Assembly (NCBI GenBank): GCA_964634555.1
Contig: CAZWJJ010000005.1
Location: 1 to 25,779, forward strand
Length of the DNA stretch: 25,779 bases
Direction of reading: 5' to 3'
Origin: JACQCV01 sp964634555
Lineage (GTDB): Bacteria; Patescibacteriota; Minisyncoccia; Phycocordibacterales; UBA12445
A program made the translations under genes and the position numbers. Below are positions 13,425-20,450 of this stretch, piece after piece (position 1 is the first letter of the stretch; every line of letters starts with the position of its first letter). Under the pieces are notes generated by a model. The model saw only the letters and a program-made list of their open reading frames with translations. It ran no database searches and was not told the origin of the DNA.

Positions 13425-13470
13425 TGAATAGTTTTAATTTTTTGTTAGTATCTGTACAGATCGGTAATTT
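13425..13470 (+). promoter_or_regulatory. Promoter and leader region of the 218-aa gene
   Basis: Two overlapping candidates: TTGAAT with 16 bases to TAGTAT, and TTGTTA (13442-13447) with 17 bases to TAATTT (13465-13470). The sequence CAGATCGGTAATTTTGA just before the ribosome site is close to CAGATTCGGTAATTTGA ahead of the 128-aa gene at 18753, suggesting a shared leader element. Confidence 0.45.
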
Positions 13471-13495
13471 TGAACCTTGCAAAGGAGGATGAAAC

Positions 13496-14152
13496 GTGAG
13501 TAAATTCGGCAAAATAGCCATAAAGGAAAGCAAGAGGAGGCAGAAGTTGATTGTAGATCATCATGTGCATCAGAAAATTCGACAGGAAAGTTTCCGGGAT
13601 ATTTTGGGAATGTTGGTTGATGAAAGCTTGCATCAGGCAGGTAAGCTCGGATCAAAGCTTCAGGATCTTGAGCGCCGGCAGGCTTGCAACAGTGCCGTTC
13701 TGATCTTGCTGGATAAAATTTCACCATCGCAGGAGATTGTAGATCATGTTGCCAATAAATATCTGGATTATTACAAAGCTAAAGTTGGACCGGTTCGGCG
13801 AGCGGGCCGGCGATTGTTATTTTGGTCAGATATTTTGGCGTCGGCCTGTCACGTTATTGAATTCGGTGCTTCGAAAGATGTTGCCAATGCAGTTATTGCA
13901 GAAGTTTTGGATCGAGGCTGGTTGCAAGCTGAAAATATGATCCTCAAATTTATGAGTCGAGGATTAAATGCTGATGAGGTGGATAAGCTGGTTGATCATT
14001 ACGTGAATGATCTTGGTTTTCAAAGTGATCGCCATGAAGAGGGCCTGAGGAGATTGGCATCAAAATATCTTGATCCTTCGCAGGTTGATTTGGTTGAGAA
14101 AAAGATTCAAGACTTTACCAAAAAATGGAAACTTGACAGCTGTATTTATTAA
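13496..14152 (+). CDS. Helical hypothetical protein (218 aa)
   Basis: Not recognised. GTG 13496 follows AAAGGAGG with seven bases spacing. The protein is soluble, strongly charged and almost entirely helical, with repeated helix pairs such as DKISPSQEIVDHVANKYL, SKDVANAVIAEVLDRGWL and DPSQVDLVEKKIQDFTKKW. The repeat of a P-S-x-x-x-x-D/V turn before each helix hints at a helical-repeat (alpha solenoid) fold. No catalytic motif, signal peptide or membrane segment is seen. It is monocistronic, with a perfect terminator directly after the stop, and belongs with 13144, 18753 and 25400 to a set of GTG-started genes with AAGGAGG sites. Confidence 0.75.
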   Translation: MSKFGKIAIKESKRRQKLIVDHHVHQKIRQESFRDILGMLVDESLHQAGKLGSKLQDLERRQACNSAVLILLDKISPSQEIVDHVANKYLDYYKAKVGPVRRAGRRLLFWSDILASACHVIEFGASKDVANAVIAEVLDRGWLQAENMILKFMSRGLNADEVDKLVDHYVNDLGFQSDRHEEGLRRLASKYLDPSQVDLVEKKIQDFTKKWKLDSCIY

Positions 14153-14159
14153 CTCTTTT

Positions 14160-14180
14160 GCCCCGCTTACGGGGCTTTTT
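14160..14180 (+). terminator. Terminator of the 218-aa gene
   Basis: GCCCCG-CTTA-CGGGGC followed by TTTTTG. Confidence 0.9.
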
Positions 14181-14207
14181 GTTGCTTTAGAGTTTTTAAG
14201 TTAAAAT

Positions 14208-14987
14208 ATGAGTAAGATGATTGATGAAAAGCCAAAGATAAAAAGAGATTGGAAAATATTTTTTACCAGCGTATTTTTTGTGCTGGGATTTTCGTTTGTA
14301 TTTTCTTTGGCTGGAGTTTTGTTGCAGACTGTTTTAGCTGGTGTGTCTGTTTCAGCGCAGACATGGCTTGGCAGATTGGGCGGCCTGGTGATAATTTTGT
14401 TTGGTCTGTTTTTGCTCGGACTATTTACGCCGGCTTTTTTAACTCGTGAACATACTATTGCAGTCAAATGGAAATTTAGAAATTCATACATAACATCATT
14501 TTTCTTCGGTGCAGCATTTGCTTTGGGATGGACACCTTGCGTCAGCGCGGCGCTGGGCGCAATTTTAGCTCTGGCGACATCGAATGCCGGTAGCGCGTTT
14601 ATTTTGTTGTTCGCTTATACTCTCGGCATCGGCATTCCATTTTTGCTGGTCGGATTATTTACAGCTCAAACTCAAGCAATGATAAATAAGCTTGGGCCGT
14701 GGCTTATGGTTTTGCAAAATATTTTTGGCGTTTTATTGATCGGCATCGGCATACTGGTTTTTACTCAAGAGTTAAGTTTGCTGGCCAATTTTTCGGTGCT
14801 GACTTCAATTCTGGTGTCGCTTAATTTAACAACGAGTGTTGGTGGGGGAATCTCATCTCTAACATTGTTAAATCTAGGCGTTGCTTTTTTGGCTGGACTG
14901 GGATCTTTCATGAGCCCATGCATTCTACCGATTATTCCAGGATTTTTATCATATCTGGCTTCAACCGCTGTCGTTAATGAAAATTAA
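14208..14987 (+). CDS. ccdA: CcdA/DsbD-type electron-transfer membrane protein with rearranged helix order (259 aa)
   Basis: CcdA passes electrons from cytosolic thioredoxin across the membrane through a pair of cysteines, one in each of two related half-domains. Here C111 lies in FALGWTPCVSAALGAIL, the second-half motif, and C238 in FLAGLGSFMSPCILPIIPGF, the motif that in ordinary CcdA is in the first helix. In this protein the S-P-C helix is at the very C-terminus, and the sequence opens with the helix that usually follows it (VFFVLGFSFVFSLAG). About seven to eight membrane helices are visible. Both cysteines and the flanking prolines are kept, so it is probably functional. The thioredoxin-like gene starts three bases after the stop, so the two are one operon. 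Confidence 0.85.
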   Translation: MSKMIDEKPKIKRDWKIFFTSVFFVLGFSFVFSLAGVLLQTVLAGVSVSAQTWLGRLGGLVIILFGLFLLGLFTPAFLTREHTIAVKWKFRNSYITSFFFGAAFALGWTPCVSAALGAILALATSNAGSAFILLFAYTLGIGIPFLLVGLFTAQTQAMINKLGPWLMVLQNIFGVLLIGIGILVFTQELSLLANFSVLTSILVSLNLTTSVGGGISSLTLLNLGVAFLAGLGSFMSPCILPIIPGFLSYLASTAVVNEN

Positions 14988-14990
14988 TTT

Positions 14991-16118
14991 ATGACATCAA
15001 AAAATCTTAAACTTATTATCGCAGTTTGTATTATCGGCTTGATAATATTTTATATCGAGGCGAAAAAAACACCTGTGCCAGCGCCAAGCCAGATTGAACA
15101 GATTCCGGTAGTAAATCCACAATCAGACAGGAGAGATATTATTCAGGCCAAGGCGAAAAAATATTCGCCGGCGATTGAGCTTGTTCCGGGCGGTGAGTTT
15201 ATAAATTCTGAATCATTCACCTTAAAAAGCCTGATCGGGAAAAAGGTTATTTTGGTCGATTTTTGGACTTATAGCTGTATAAACTGTCTAAGAACTTTGC
15301 CATATTTGAAAAGTTGGTATGCCAAGTATAAAGATCAGGGGTTAGAAATTATCGGAGTGCATACGCCGGAGTTTGATTTTGAAAAAGATTACGGTAATCT
15401 CTTGAAGGCTGTGAAAGATCTGGGAATTAATTATCCTGTAATGCAGGATAATGATTATGCTACGTGGAGTGCCTATAGTAATCGTTATTGGCCGCGTGAA
15501 TACTTGATCGATATCGATGGCTTCATTGTTCACGATCATGCCGGCGAGGGTGAATATGATGTGACGGAGACGGCGATCCAGAATGCTCTAAGAGAAAGAG
15601 CTGAAGTTTTAAATATGCAGGTCCCAAAAAATATGAATATTACAAATCCTGCAGATGCATATAATGTAACACCGACTGAAGTTGCCAGTCCAGAAACTTA
15701 TTTTGGCTCCGGCCGCAATGAATTTTTGGGTAATGGAAATCCTGGGATTGCTGGCATACAGAAGCTTGAAATTCCGGCCAGTCGAGAGTTGAATAGTTTG
15801 TATCTGGGAGGGATATGGAATTTTCAGGAGCAGTTTGCTTCTAATGATAATGCCGGCGCGGAGATAGATTATAAATACAATGCCAAAGATGTTTATTTTG
15901 TCGCCAGTTCGGAATCTGGCATTAAGGTGAAAGTTTTTTTGGATGGACAGCTGATAAGGAGTGCGATGGCAGGTGAAGACGTTTTGGCAGACGGTACGGT
16001 TTTAATTCAAGATAATAGACTGTATAAAATAGTTAGAGGTTTGGATTATGGCCAGCATGAGTTAAAATTGATAATTCAGAATCGGGGACTTAATGCTTTC
16101 ACCTTTACATTCGGTTAG
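14991..16118 (+). CDS. Membrane-anchored DipZ-type thioredoxin-like protein (375 aa)
   Basis: A single N-terminal anchor (about 6-22, LKLIIAVCIIGLIIFYI) places the rest outside the membrane. The redoxin domain (about 65-200) has the active site WTYSCINCLRTLPYL with C96 and C99, then IIGVHTPEFDFEK, the cis-proline region YWPREYLIDIDG and HAGEGEYDVTE, which are hallmarks of the thioredoxin part of DipZ. The C-terminal 150 residues match the beta-rich carbohydrate-module-like domain of DipZ (TYFGSGRNEFLGNG; LGGIWNFQEQFAS). In DipZ these two domains are fused behind a CcdA domain; here the CcdA part is the separate gene directly upstream. Likely role: receive electrons from CcdA and reduce disulfides or sulfoxide-repair enzymes outside the cytosol. 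Confidence 0.88.
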   Translation: MTSKNLKLIIAVCIIGLIIFYIEAKKTPVPAPSQIEQIPVVNPQSDRRDIIQAKAKKYSPAIELVPGGEFINSESFTLKSLIGKKVILVDFWTYSCINCLRTLPYLKSWYAKYKDQGLEIIGVHTPEFDFEKDYGNLLKAVKDLGINYPVMQDNDYATWSAYSNRYWPREYLIDIDGFIVHDHAGEGEYDVTETAIQNALRERAEVLNMQVPKNMNITNPADAYNVTPTEVASPETYFGSGRNEFLGNGNPGIAGIQKLEIPASRELNSLYLGGIWNFQEQFASNDNAGAEIDYKYNAKDVYFVASSESGIKVKVFLDGQLIRSAMAGEDVLADGTVLIQDNRLYKIVRGLDYGQHELKLIIQNRGLNAFTFTFG

Positions 16119-16138
16119 TAAACTTTAAAATATATAAC

Positions 16139-16684
16139 ATGAATAAAGAAATAGCAGTTTTTGGCGGAGGTTGTTTCTGGTGCACCGAAGCCATATTTAA
16201 AATGATAAAGGGAATAATATCCGCCGAGCCAGGTTACGCCGGCGGCACGACGAGTAACCCGACTTATGAACAAGTTTCAAGCGGTAGGACCGGACATGCA
16301 GAAGTGACACGAATTGAGTTTGATCCGTTGGTCATTTCTTATGATCAGCTTCTGACAGTATTTTTCGGCACACATGATCCGACTACCTTAAATCAGCAAG
16401 GCGCTGATATTGGCACGCAGTACCGTTCTATAATTTTATATGCGAATGAAGATCAAAAAGATAAGGCTGAAAAATATATTGAGGATTTGCAATCATCAAA
16501 TAAAAGCGGCCGGCCAATCGTGACAGAAGTTAAGCCTCTCGGCGAATATTATCCGGCAGAGGATTATCACAAAAACTATTATGCAAACCACAAAGATGAA
16601 AGATATTGCGAGCTGGTGATAAATCCAAAACTTGAGAAAGTTCAGATGAAGTTTCGTGAACTATTGGCGGATAGTTCAAAATGA
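16139..16684 (+). CDS. msrA: Peptide methionine-S-sulfoxide reductase MsrA (181 aa)
   Basis: The catalytic motif GGGCFWC is at the N-terminus (C12 nucleophile, C15), followed by GYAGGTTSNPTYEQVSSGRT, FFGTHDPTTLNQQGADIGTQ, YRSIILY and the closing PAEDYHKNYY, all standard MsrA signatures. The enzyme reduces the S epimer of methionine sulfoxide in proteins. There is no signal peptide, so as encoded it acts in the cytosol, although the genes around it belong to an extracytoplasmic reducing chain. It lies 20 bases after the thioredoxin gene and 37 before msrB on the same strand. Normal length and all key residues are present. Confidence 0.95.
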   Translation: MNKEIAVFGGGCFWCTEAIFKMIKGIISAEPGYAGGTTSNPTYEQVSSGRTGHAEVTRIEFDPLVISYDQLLTVFFGTHDPTTLNQQGADIGTQYRSIILYANEDQKDKAEKYIEDLQSSNKSGRPIVTEVKPLGEYYPAEDYHKNYYANHKDERYCELVINPKLEKVQMKFRELLADSSK

Positions 16685-16721
16685 GATTTTAAAATTAAAT
16701 TAGCGGTTAAAAAAATAATAT

Positions 16722-17129
16722 ATGAACGATGATACAATGCCAAAAAATGAAGAAGAGTGGAGAAATAAGTTAACCCCGGAACAGTTTGATGTTTTAAGAG
16801 GCAAGGGGACAGAGCCGGCTTTTAGCGGCAAATATGTTCACGAGAAATCAAGCGGTATGTATAAATGTGCGGCTTGCGGCAATCCGCTTTTTAGCTCTGA
16901 TGCAAAATTCGATTCTGGAACAGGTTGGCCGAGTTTCGATCAGGCGATACCCGGGAGTGTAAAGATGGTTGAAGATAATTCTTATGGCATGAATCGGACA
17001 GAGGTTGTTTGTTCAAAATGCGGTTCACATCTTGGACATCTCTTTAATGACGGCCCGACCTCTACCGGTAAGCGCTACTGTATGAATTCTGTCTGTTTGA
17101 ATCTGGATAAAAAAGAGGATAATATGTAG
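16722..17129 (+). CDS. msrB: Peptide methionine-R-sulfoxide reductase MsrB (135 aa)
   Basis: Two zinc-binding Cys pairs are present (C49/C52 in CAAC, C97/C100 in CSKC), with FDSGTGWPSF, HLGHLFNDGP and the catalytic RYCMNS (C120). This enzyme reduces the R epimer of methionine sulfoxide and complements MsrA. An additional Cys (C125) follows the active site, where many family members have Ser or Ala; it might act as a resolving residue, but that is a guess. No signal peptide. The next gene begins two bases after the stop, so msrB and the LamG gene are probably cotranscribed. The start at 16722 has no clear ribosome site. Confidence 0.95.
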   Translation: MNDDTMPKNEEEWRNKLTPEQFDVLRGKGTEPAFSGKYVHEKSSGMYKCAACGNPLFSSDAKFDSGTGWPSFDQAIPGSVKMVEDNSYGMNRTEVVCSKCGSHLGHLFNDGPTSTGKRYCMNSVCLNLDKKEDNM

Positions 17130-17131
17130 CT

Positions 17132-18478
17132 ATGAAAAATTTTAAATATTTATCAGCGATAGTCGGAATGCTTTTGATGGTGCCGGCGTTTAGTTTTGCA
17201 GATTATCAGACTACTCTTCAAATACTTGCAAATATCCGGGCGGTTGAGGTTTCAGCTGGTGGCTTATTATCTAATAGTCCCGATTTGCGAAGCGCTATCG
17301 AGCAGGCTTATCAGGGTGTTCTTGATCTTTTACGGACTGATCTCAATGCAATACAGACCAAAACAGTATCCGTTATCTTTCAGACCATCAGTTCGCCATT
17401 GGTTAAGGGGACTCTCGCCACGATAAAGTTTGATCGTTTGCCGGCGAACAGTTCTTCGCCGATTAATGTGTCAATGGGGACCGCCAGCGGCAAGTTTGTC
17501 GGTGCTTTAGCTAATAATGTGATTGGTAATAATGTTGATTGGCAGGTCGCGGATCAGTTTTTTGTCGGTAAAAATTACCAAGTTTTAGCAAGATCGCTCG
17601 ATGGAAAGTTGCTCGGTCAGAGCGATCTGTTTACAGTCAGTTCCTCGACGTCCAATGTACCGTCTCCTGTGGTGTCTGCGATGACCCCTGCTATTTCTGT
17701 TAGTGTGCCGCCGGTTGTGGTTAATCCGCCGCCCGTATCAAATCCTTCTCCCTCAGTTTTGCCTACTCCGTCTGCCGCAGATATCGCCTCTGCCGATATC
17801 AATAATGGTTCAATCGGTTACTGGTCGTTTGATAAATATTCCAACACCTGCGATACCAAAGGAGGCGCGAATACAAACGCTGATGGCAAGTTCGGATCGG
17901 CCTTGGGGTTGAATGGTATTGATGGTTACTGTGTGGTTACTAATAACAGAAATCTTTATCCTAAGAATTTTACTCTTGCCCTGTGGGCCAAGTCGGATCC
18001 GACCTATATCAGTGGCTGGAACGATTCTTCATGGTTCATCTCTTTGCGTGATCAGTCTGGTTTTAATATAGGTCCAGTAAAGGGCAAGAAGGATGTCCGA
18101 TTTACAATTTTGGATGATACGAATCTGGATCAAGTTCCTTATTTAGTTGGGACGGTTACCCCGGATGATATTACAGCCTGGCATCATTATGCTATGACTT
18201 ATGATGGAACGATGGCCAGGATTTATCTTGATGGTGCGCTTGTAAGTTCTACGACGACAACAATTAGCCGAAGTTATGCCGGTAATAAAAATATTTATTT
18301 TGGTCTTGATGATGCAGTTGGCCAGCCACATGGCGCTGGCACGCTTGATGAGATCAGGATGTATAATCGGCCGTTGACCGCCTGTGAGATTCAGCTTTTG
18401 GCAGGCAGAGGCTGTGGAAACCTAAGCCATCAGGACTCTATGGATAATAATATTGCTGCAGTTTACACTGCCTTTTAA
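17132..18478 (+). CDS. Secreted LamG/concanavalin A-like domain protein (448 aa)
   Basis: A signal peptide is clear (about 1-23, ending A-F-S-F-A-D). The first domain (about 25-175) is unrecognised, with a beta-rich part FQTISSPLVKGTLATIKFD. A Pro/Ser/Val-rich linker follows (about 180-220). The C-terminal 215 residues form a LamG-like jellyroll: NGSIGYWSFD, LYPKNFTLALWAKSD, WHHYAMTYDGTMARIYLDG and GTLDEIRMYNRPLTACEIQ, the usual order of this fold. Such domains bind glycans or proteins on surfaces. Two Cys pairs (around C239/C267 and near C408/C417) could form disulfides, which fits its place behind a redox operon. The gene is followed by a palindromic repeat. Confidence 0.85.
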   Translation: MKNFKYLSAIVGMLLMVPAFSFADYQTTLQILANIRAVEVSAGGLLSNSPDLRSAIEQAYQGVLDLLRTDLNAIQTKTVSVIFQTISSPLVKGTLATIKFDRLPANSSSPINVSMGTASGKFVGALANNVIGNNVDWQVADQFFVGKNYQVLARSLDGKLLGQSDLFTVSSSTSNVPSPVVSAMTPAISVSVPPVVVNPPPVSNPSPSVLPTPSAADIASADINNGSIGYWSFDKYSNTCDTKGGANTNADGKFGSALGLNGIDGYCVVTNNRNLYPKNFTLALWAKSDPTYISGWNDSSWFISLRDQSGFNIGPVKGKKDVRFTILDDTNLDQVPYLVGTVTPDDITAWHHYAMTYDGTMARIYLDGALVSSTTTTISRSYAGNKNIYFGLDDAVGQPHGAGTLDEIRMYNRPLTACEIQLLAGRGCGNLSHQDSMDNNIAAVYTAF

Positions 18479-18518
18479 TTTGTCTCTCTAGTGGCTATAG
18501 CACTCAGGATGTTAGATG

Positions 18519-18643
18519 TGTCATTGTGAGCTATAGCAAACAATCTACTTTCTGTTTTGTAAAAAGAGATTGCTTCGTCGCAAGCTCCTCGCAATGACAG
18601 TCTAGAGTGTCATTGCGAGGAATAAAATGACGAAGCAATCTCT
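18519..18643. repeat. Palindromic TGTCATTGCGAGG-type interspersed repeat
   Basis: Two long arms, 18565-18599 and 18608-18643, are inverted copies (TGTCATTGCGAGG ... GACGAAGCAATCTCT) around an 8-base centre. A third, degenerate direct copy (TGTCATTGTGAG ... CAATCT) lies at 18519-18546. Repeats starting TGTCATTGCGAGG and ending GAAGCAATCTC are known from many unrelated bacterial genomes as small non-coding elements. It may also act as the terminator of the LamG gene, since no other is visible. Confidence 0.8.
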
Positions 18644-18670
18644 GGCTGGTTACGTCCTATATTATATACA

Positions 18671-18699
18671 TTGACTATTGACCATATCTATCATATAAG
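18671..18699 (+). promoter_or_regulatory. Promoter of the orphan-PNP operon
   Basis: TTGACT (18671-18676), 17 bases and TATAAG (18694-18699). The leader to GTG 18753 contains a small hairpin TTCGG/CCGAA before AAAGGAGG. Confidence 0.7.
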
Positions 18700-18752
18700 T
18701 TAGATTGATTGCAGATTCGGTAATTTGACATCCGAAATAAAGGAGGAAGGTC

Positions 18753-19139
18753 GTGAAAGTCAAATATGTCGGGCATATCCACGGTCATTCTGATCCTAGT
18801 TCTGAAGGTCTGAGATGGATTTTGTTGGAAGATTTGTCCCAATCGGGCAAAAATAAGTCGCCGACGCGTATCGTAGAAATTGAAGCCGATGACCGTCTGA
18901 TTATTTACGATGAGAATCGGTCGGTGATATTCAATGATATCATTCAGCCGAACTATCTTGCGGGTCTGTTTCCTGTTTTTGGCTTTAGGATTAATTGGGT
19001 ACAACAGAATTTTGATCCTGATCGTTGGATCTTATTGTTTATCGGTTGGTGGTTCAAAGAGTCAGGTCCGAGTGCGATGCCGTTGCATGCGGAATTGATC
19101 CGCAATGAAACTAATACGGAAAGGGAGGTTTGCCCTTGA
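18753..19139 (+). CDS. Hypothetical protein coupled to purine nucleoside phosphorylase (128 aa)
   Basis: Not recognised. GTG 18753 follows AAAGGAGG. The protein looks soluble and beta-rich, with alternating strands (RWILLEDLSQ, TRIVEIEADDRLIIYDE, SVIFNDII) and a Trp-rich segment (INWVQQNFDPDRWILLFIGW). Its TGA stop overlaps the TTG start of the next gene in a TTGA arrangement, and the ribosome site of that gene is inside this one, so translation is coupled. That context suggests a role tied to nucleoside phosphorolysis, but nothing in the sequence shows one. Confidence 0.7.
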   Translation: MKVKYVGHIHGHSDPSSEGLRWILLEDLSQSGKNKSPTRIVEIEADDRLIIYDENRSVIFNDIIQPNYLAGLFPVFGFRINWVQQNFDPDRWILLFIGWWFKESGPSAMPLHAELIRNETNTEREVCP

Positions 19140-19987
19140 GAAACAAAAATAGAGAGAGTGCGGCTAAAAGGTTGGCCGATTATTTGGTTCGTAGCTGTTT
19201 TGATGCCAATGCTCGCTATGAATTTAATCAGAATAGCCGACCTGATACGGCAATTGTTTTAGGCACCGGTTGGGGCGATGCATGTAATATTAAGAAAATT
19301 TGGTCAACACCTCTCTCAAAACTTCGAGGATTTGAATCTTTGGGTGAGCTTGAAGGACACAAGCGATCTTTGATCTTCGGCAAAATTTCAGGCCGTTATG
19401 TTTGGGTTCTTTCCGGTCGAGTTCATCTCAATGAAGCTCCCGCTGATCCAGAAATCTATAATATGGTTAGATTGCAGATTGAGCTTCTTTGTCGGCTCGG
19501 GGTTAAGAATTTTATTTTGACCAATGCCGCCGGAAGCCTTCATGAGGGGATTCGCGTCGGAAATCTTCTGGTCGCCGACGGTTTCATAACTTTATTTGCT
19601 CCACCGATGCCTCTTTGGGCAGGTGAATTTTGTTCACCAGAAGATTGTTTGGATAGTCGGCTTTGTGAACTGGCTGTTTCGGCGGGTGAGGGGTTGCTAC
19701 GTGTGCATCAGGGCGCTTATGCCATGGTTCGCGGACCTTTCTTCGAGGGTCGTAAGTATGACAAAGAGATGTTGCGAAAAAATGGCGCATCGGTTGTCGG
19801 TATGAGTACATTGCCGGAGTCTTGTGTCGCGTCATTATATAAAGATGAAGGTGCGAAAGTTGTTTGCATTTCGTTCATCACAAATACTGACTCTGAAGAA
19901 CATTCGCATTTGGAAAATGTGGCAAGAGCCAAGGAAAGTTCGACCAAGCTCGGTTTATATCTTGAAAGGTTGATTGTTCAGGCTTAA
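19136..19987 (+). CDS. Purine nucleoside phosphorylase, family 2 (PNP/MTAP type, 283 aa)
   Basis: The trimeric PNP signatures appear in order: IVLGTGWGDAC (phosphate loop), L-x-E-L-E-G-H-K-R, LSGRVHLNEAPADPEIYNMV (the G-R-x-H motif), FILTNAAGSLHEG, MVRGPFFEGRKYD (G-P-x-F-E), VGMSTLPES and ISFITNTDS with the purine-contacting Asn. The enzyme cleaves purine nucleosides with phosphate to base and ribose 1-phosphate, for salvage. The GPxFE motif is followed by Gly-Arg rather than the more usual Thr-x-A, and VGMST-L-P-E has Leu for Val; neither removes a catalytic residue. The start is TTG 19136, seven bases after AAGGGAGG; an upstream TTG at 19130 is too close to that site. A strong terminator follows at 20038. 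Confidence 0.88.
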   Translation: MRNKNRESAAKRLADYLVRSCFDANARYEFNQNSRPDTAIVLGTGWGDACNIKKIWSTPLSKLRGFESLGELEGHKRSLIFGKISGRYVWVLSGRVHLNEAPADPEIYNMVRLQIELLCRLGVKNFILTNAAGSLHEGIRVGNLLVADGFITLFAPPMPLWAGEFCSPEDCLDSRLCELAVSAGEGLLRVHQGAYAMVRGPFFEGRKYDKEMLRKNGASVVGMSTLPESCVASLYKDEGAKVVCISFITNTDSEEHSHLENVARAKESSTKLGLYLERLIVQA

Positions 19988-20032
19988 TGTTCGGGCTTGA
20001 TGCCGAGAAAAAGAGATTATGACAAAATAATT

Positions 20033-20296
20033 TTAAACCTTATCTGCCTCATGGCGGATGAGGTTTTTTATTTCCGAATCTATCTGCTTCTTATGTGAAT
20101 TCGGATGAGATGATCTCGTCGGTATTCTATGCCATCCTCCGGTCGGATCTTTCTTGCACCATTTAACTATTACACTCTGGTTGAAACCAGTGTGCCTCGA
20201 TACTTGTACTGTGCTCAAACCTCGATATTTAACAAGACCTACAGCTTCCATGCGAAGCTTTGGCGTGTGTAGGTTCTCAGTATATATGCTTGGATT
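20033..20296 (-). pseudogene. IS481-type transposase remnant (N-terminal part only)
   Basis: On the minus strand the open frame reads ENLHTPKLRMEAVGLVKYRG, then a helix-turn-helix LSTVQVSRHTGFNQSVIVKW and IPTRSSHPNSH, the N-terminal DNA-binding region of IS481-family transposases that are common in Parcubacteria. The DDE catalytic domain is missing: the frame stops about 85 residues in, inside the operon terminator of the opposite strand. No terminal inverted repeats are seen. It is therefore a deletion remnant. Confidence 0.7.
20038..20069 (+). terminator. Terminator of the PNP operon
   Basis: CCTTATCTGCC-TCAT-GGCGGATGAGG, 11 pairs including two or three G-T, followed by TTTTTT. Confidence 0.88.
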
Positions 20297-20322
20297 TTAA
20301 AATGTTAGATGATTCCAAGCCA

Positions 20323-20370
20323 TTGAACCATTACGGTACCTTGACAAGTAGCAGTAAGGTATGATATAAT
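20323..20370 (+). promoter_or_regulatory. Promoter of family copy 4 with conserved upstream box
   Basis: TTGACA (20341-20346), 18 bases and TATAAT (20365-20370) with TGA before it: consensus in both boxes plus the extended -10, probably the strongest promoter in the window. The 18 bases upstream (20323-20340) are nearly the same as 529-546 of copy 1. Confidence 0.9.
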
Positions 20371-20400
20371 CAAAGCAGTTCTTTGAACATAAACTCTTAT

Positions 20401-20443
20401 CGTCTATCAGACGGTAGGAAGACCGACTAACAGTCGGAAGGAG
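20401..20443 (+). promoter_or_regulatory. Two leader hairpins and ribosome-binding site, copy 4
   Basis: CGTCT-ATC-AGACG (20401-20413) and CCGACT-AAC-AGTCGG (20423-20437) are followed at once by AAGGAG (20438-20443), seven bases before ATG 20451. Copy 1 has the same pair; the first stem is one pair longer here. Confidence 0.75.
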
Positions 20444-20450
20444 AATGGTC

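Noticed and set aside
18519..18643. CRISPR array
   Set aside because: The repeats are inverted and unequal, with no regular spacers; they fit a palindromic interspersed element.
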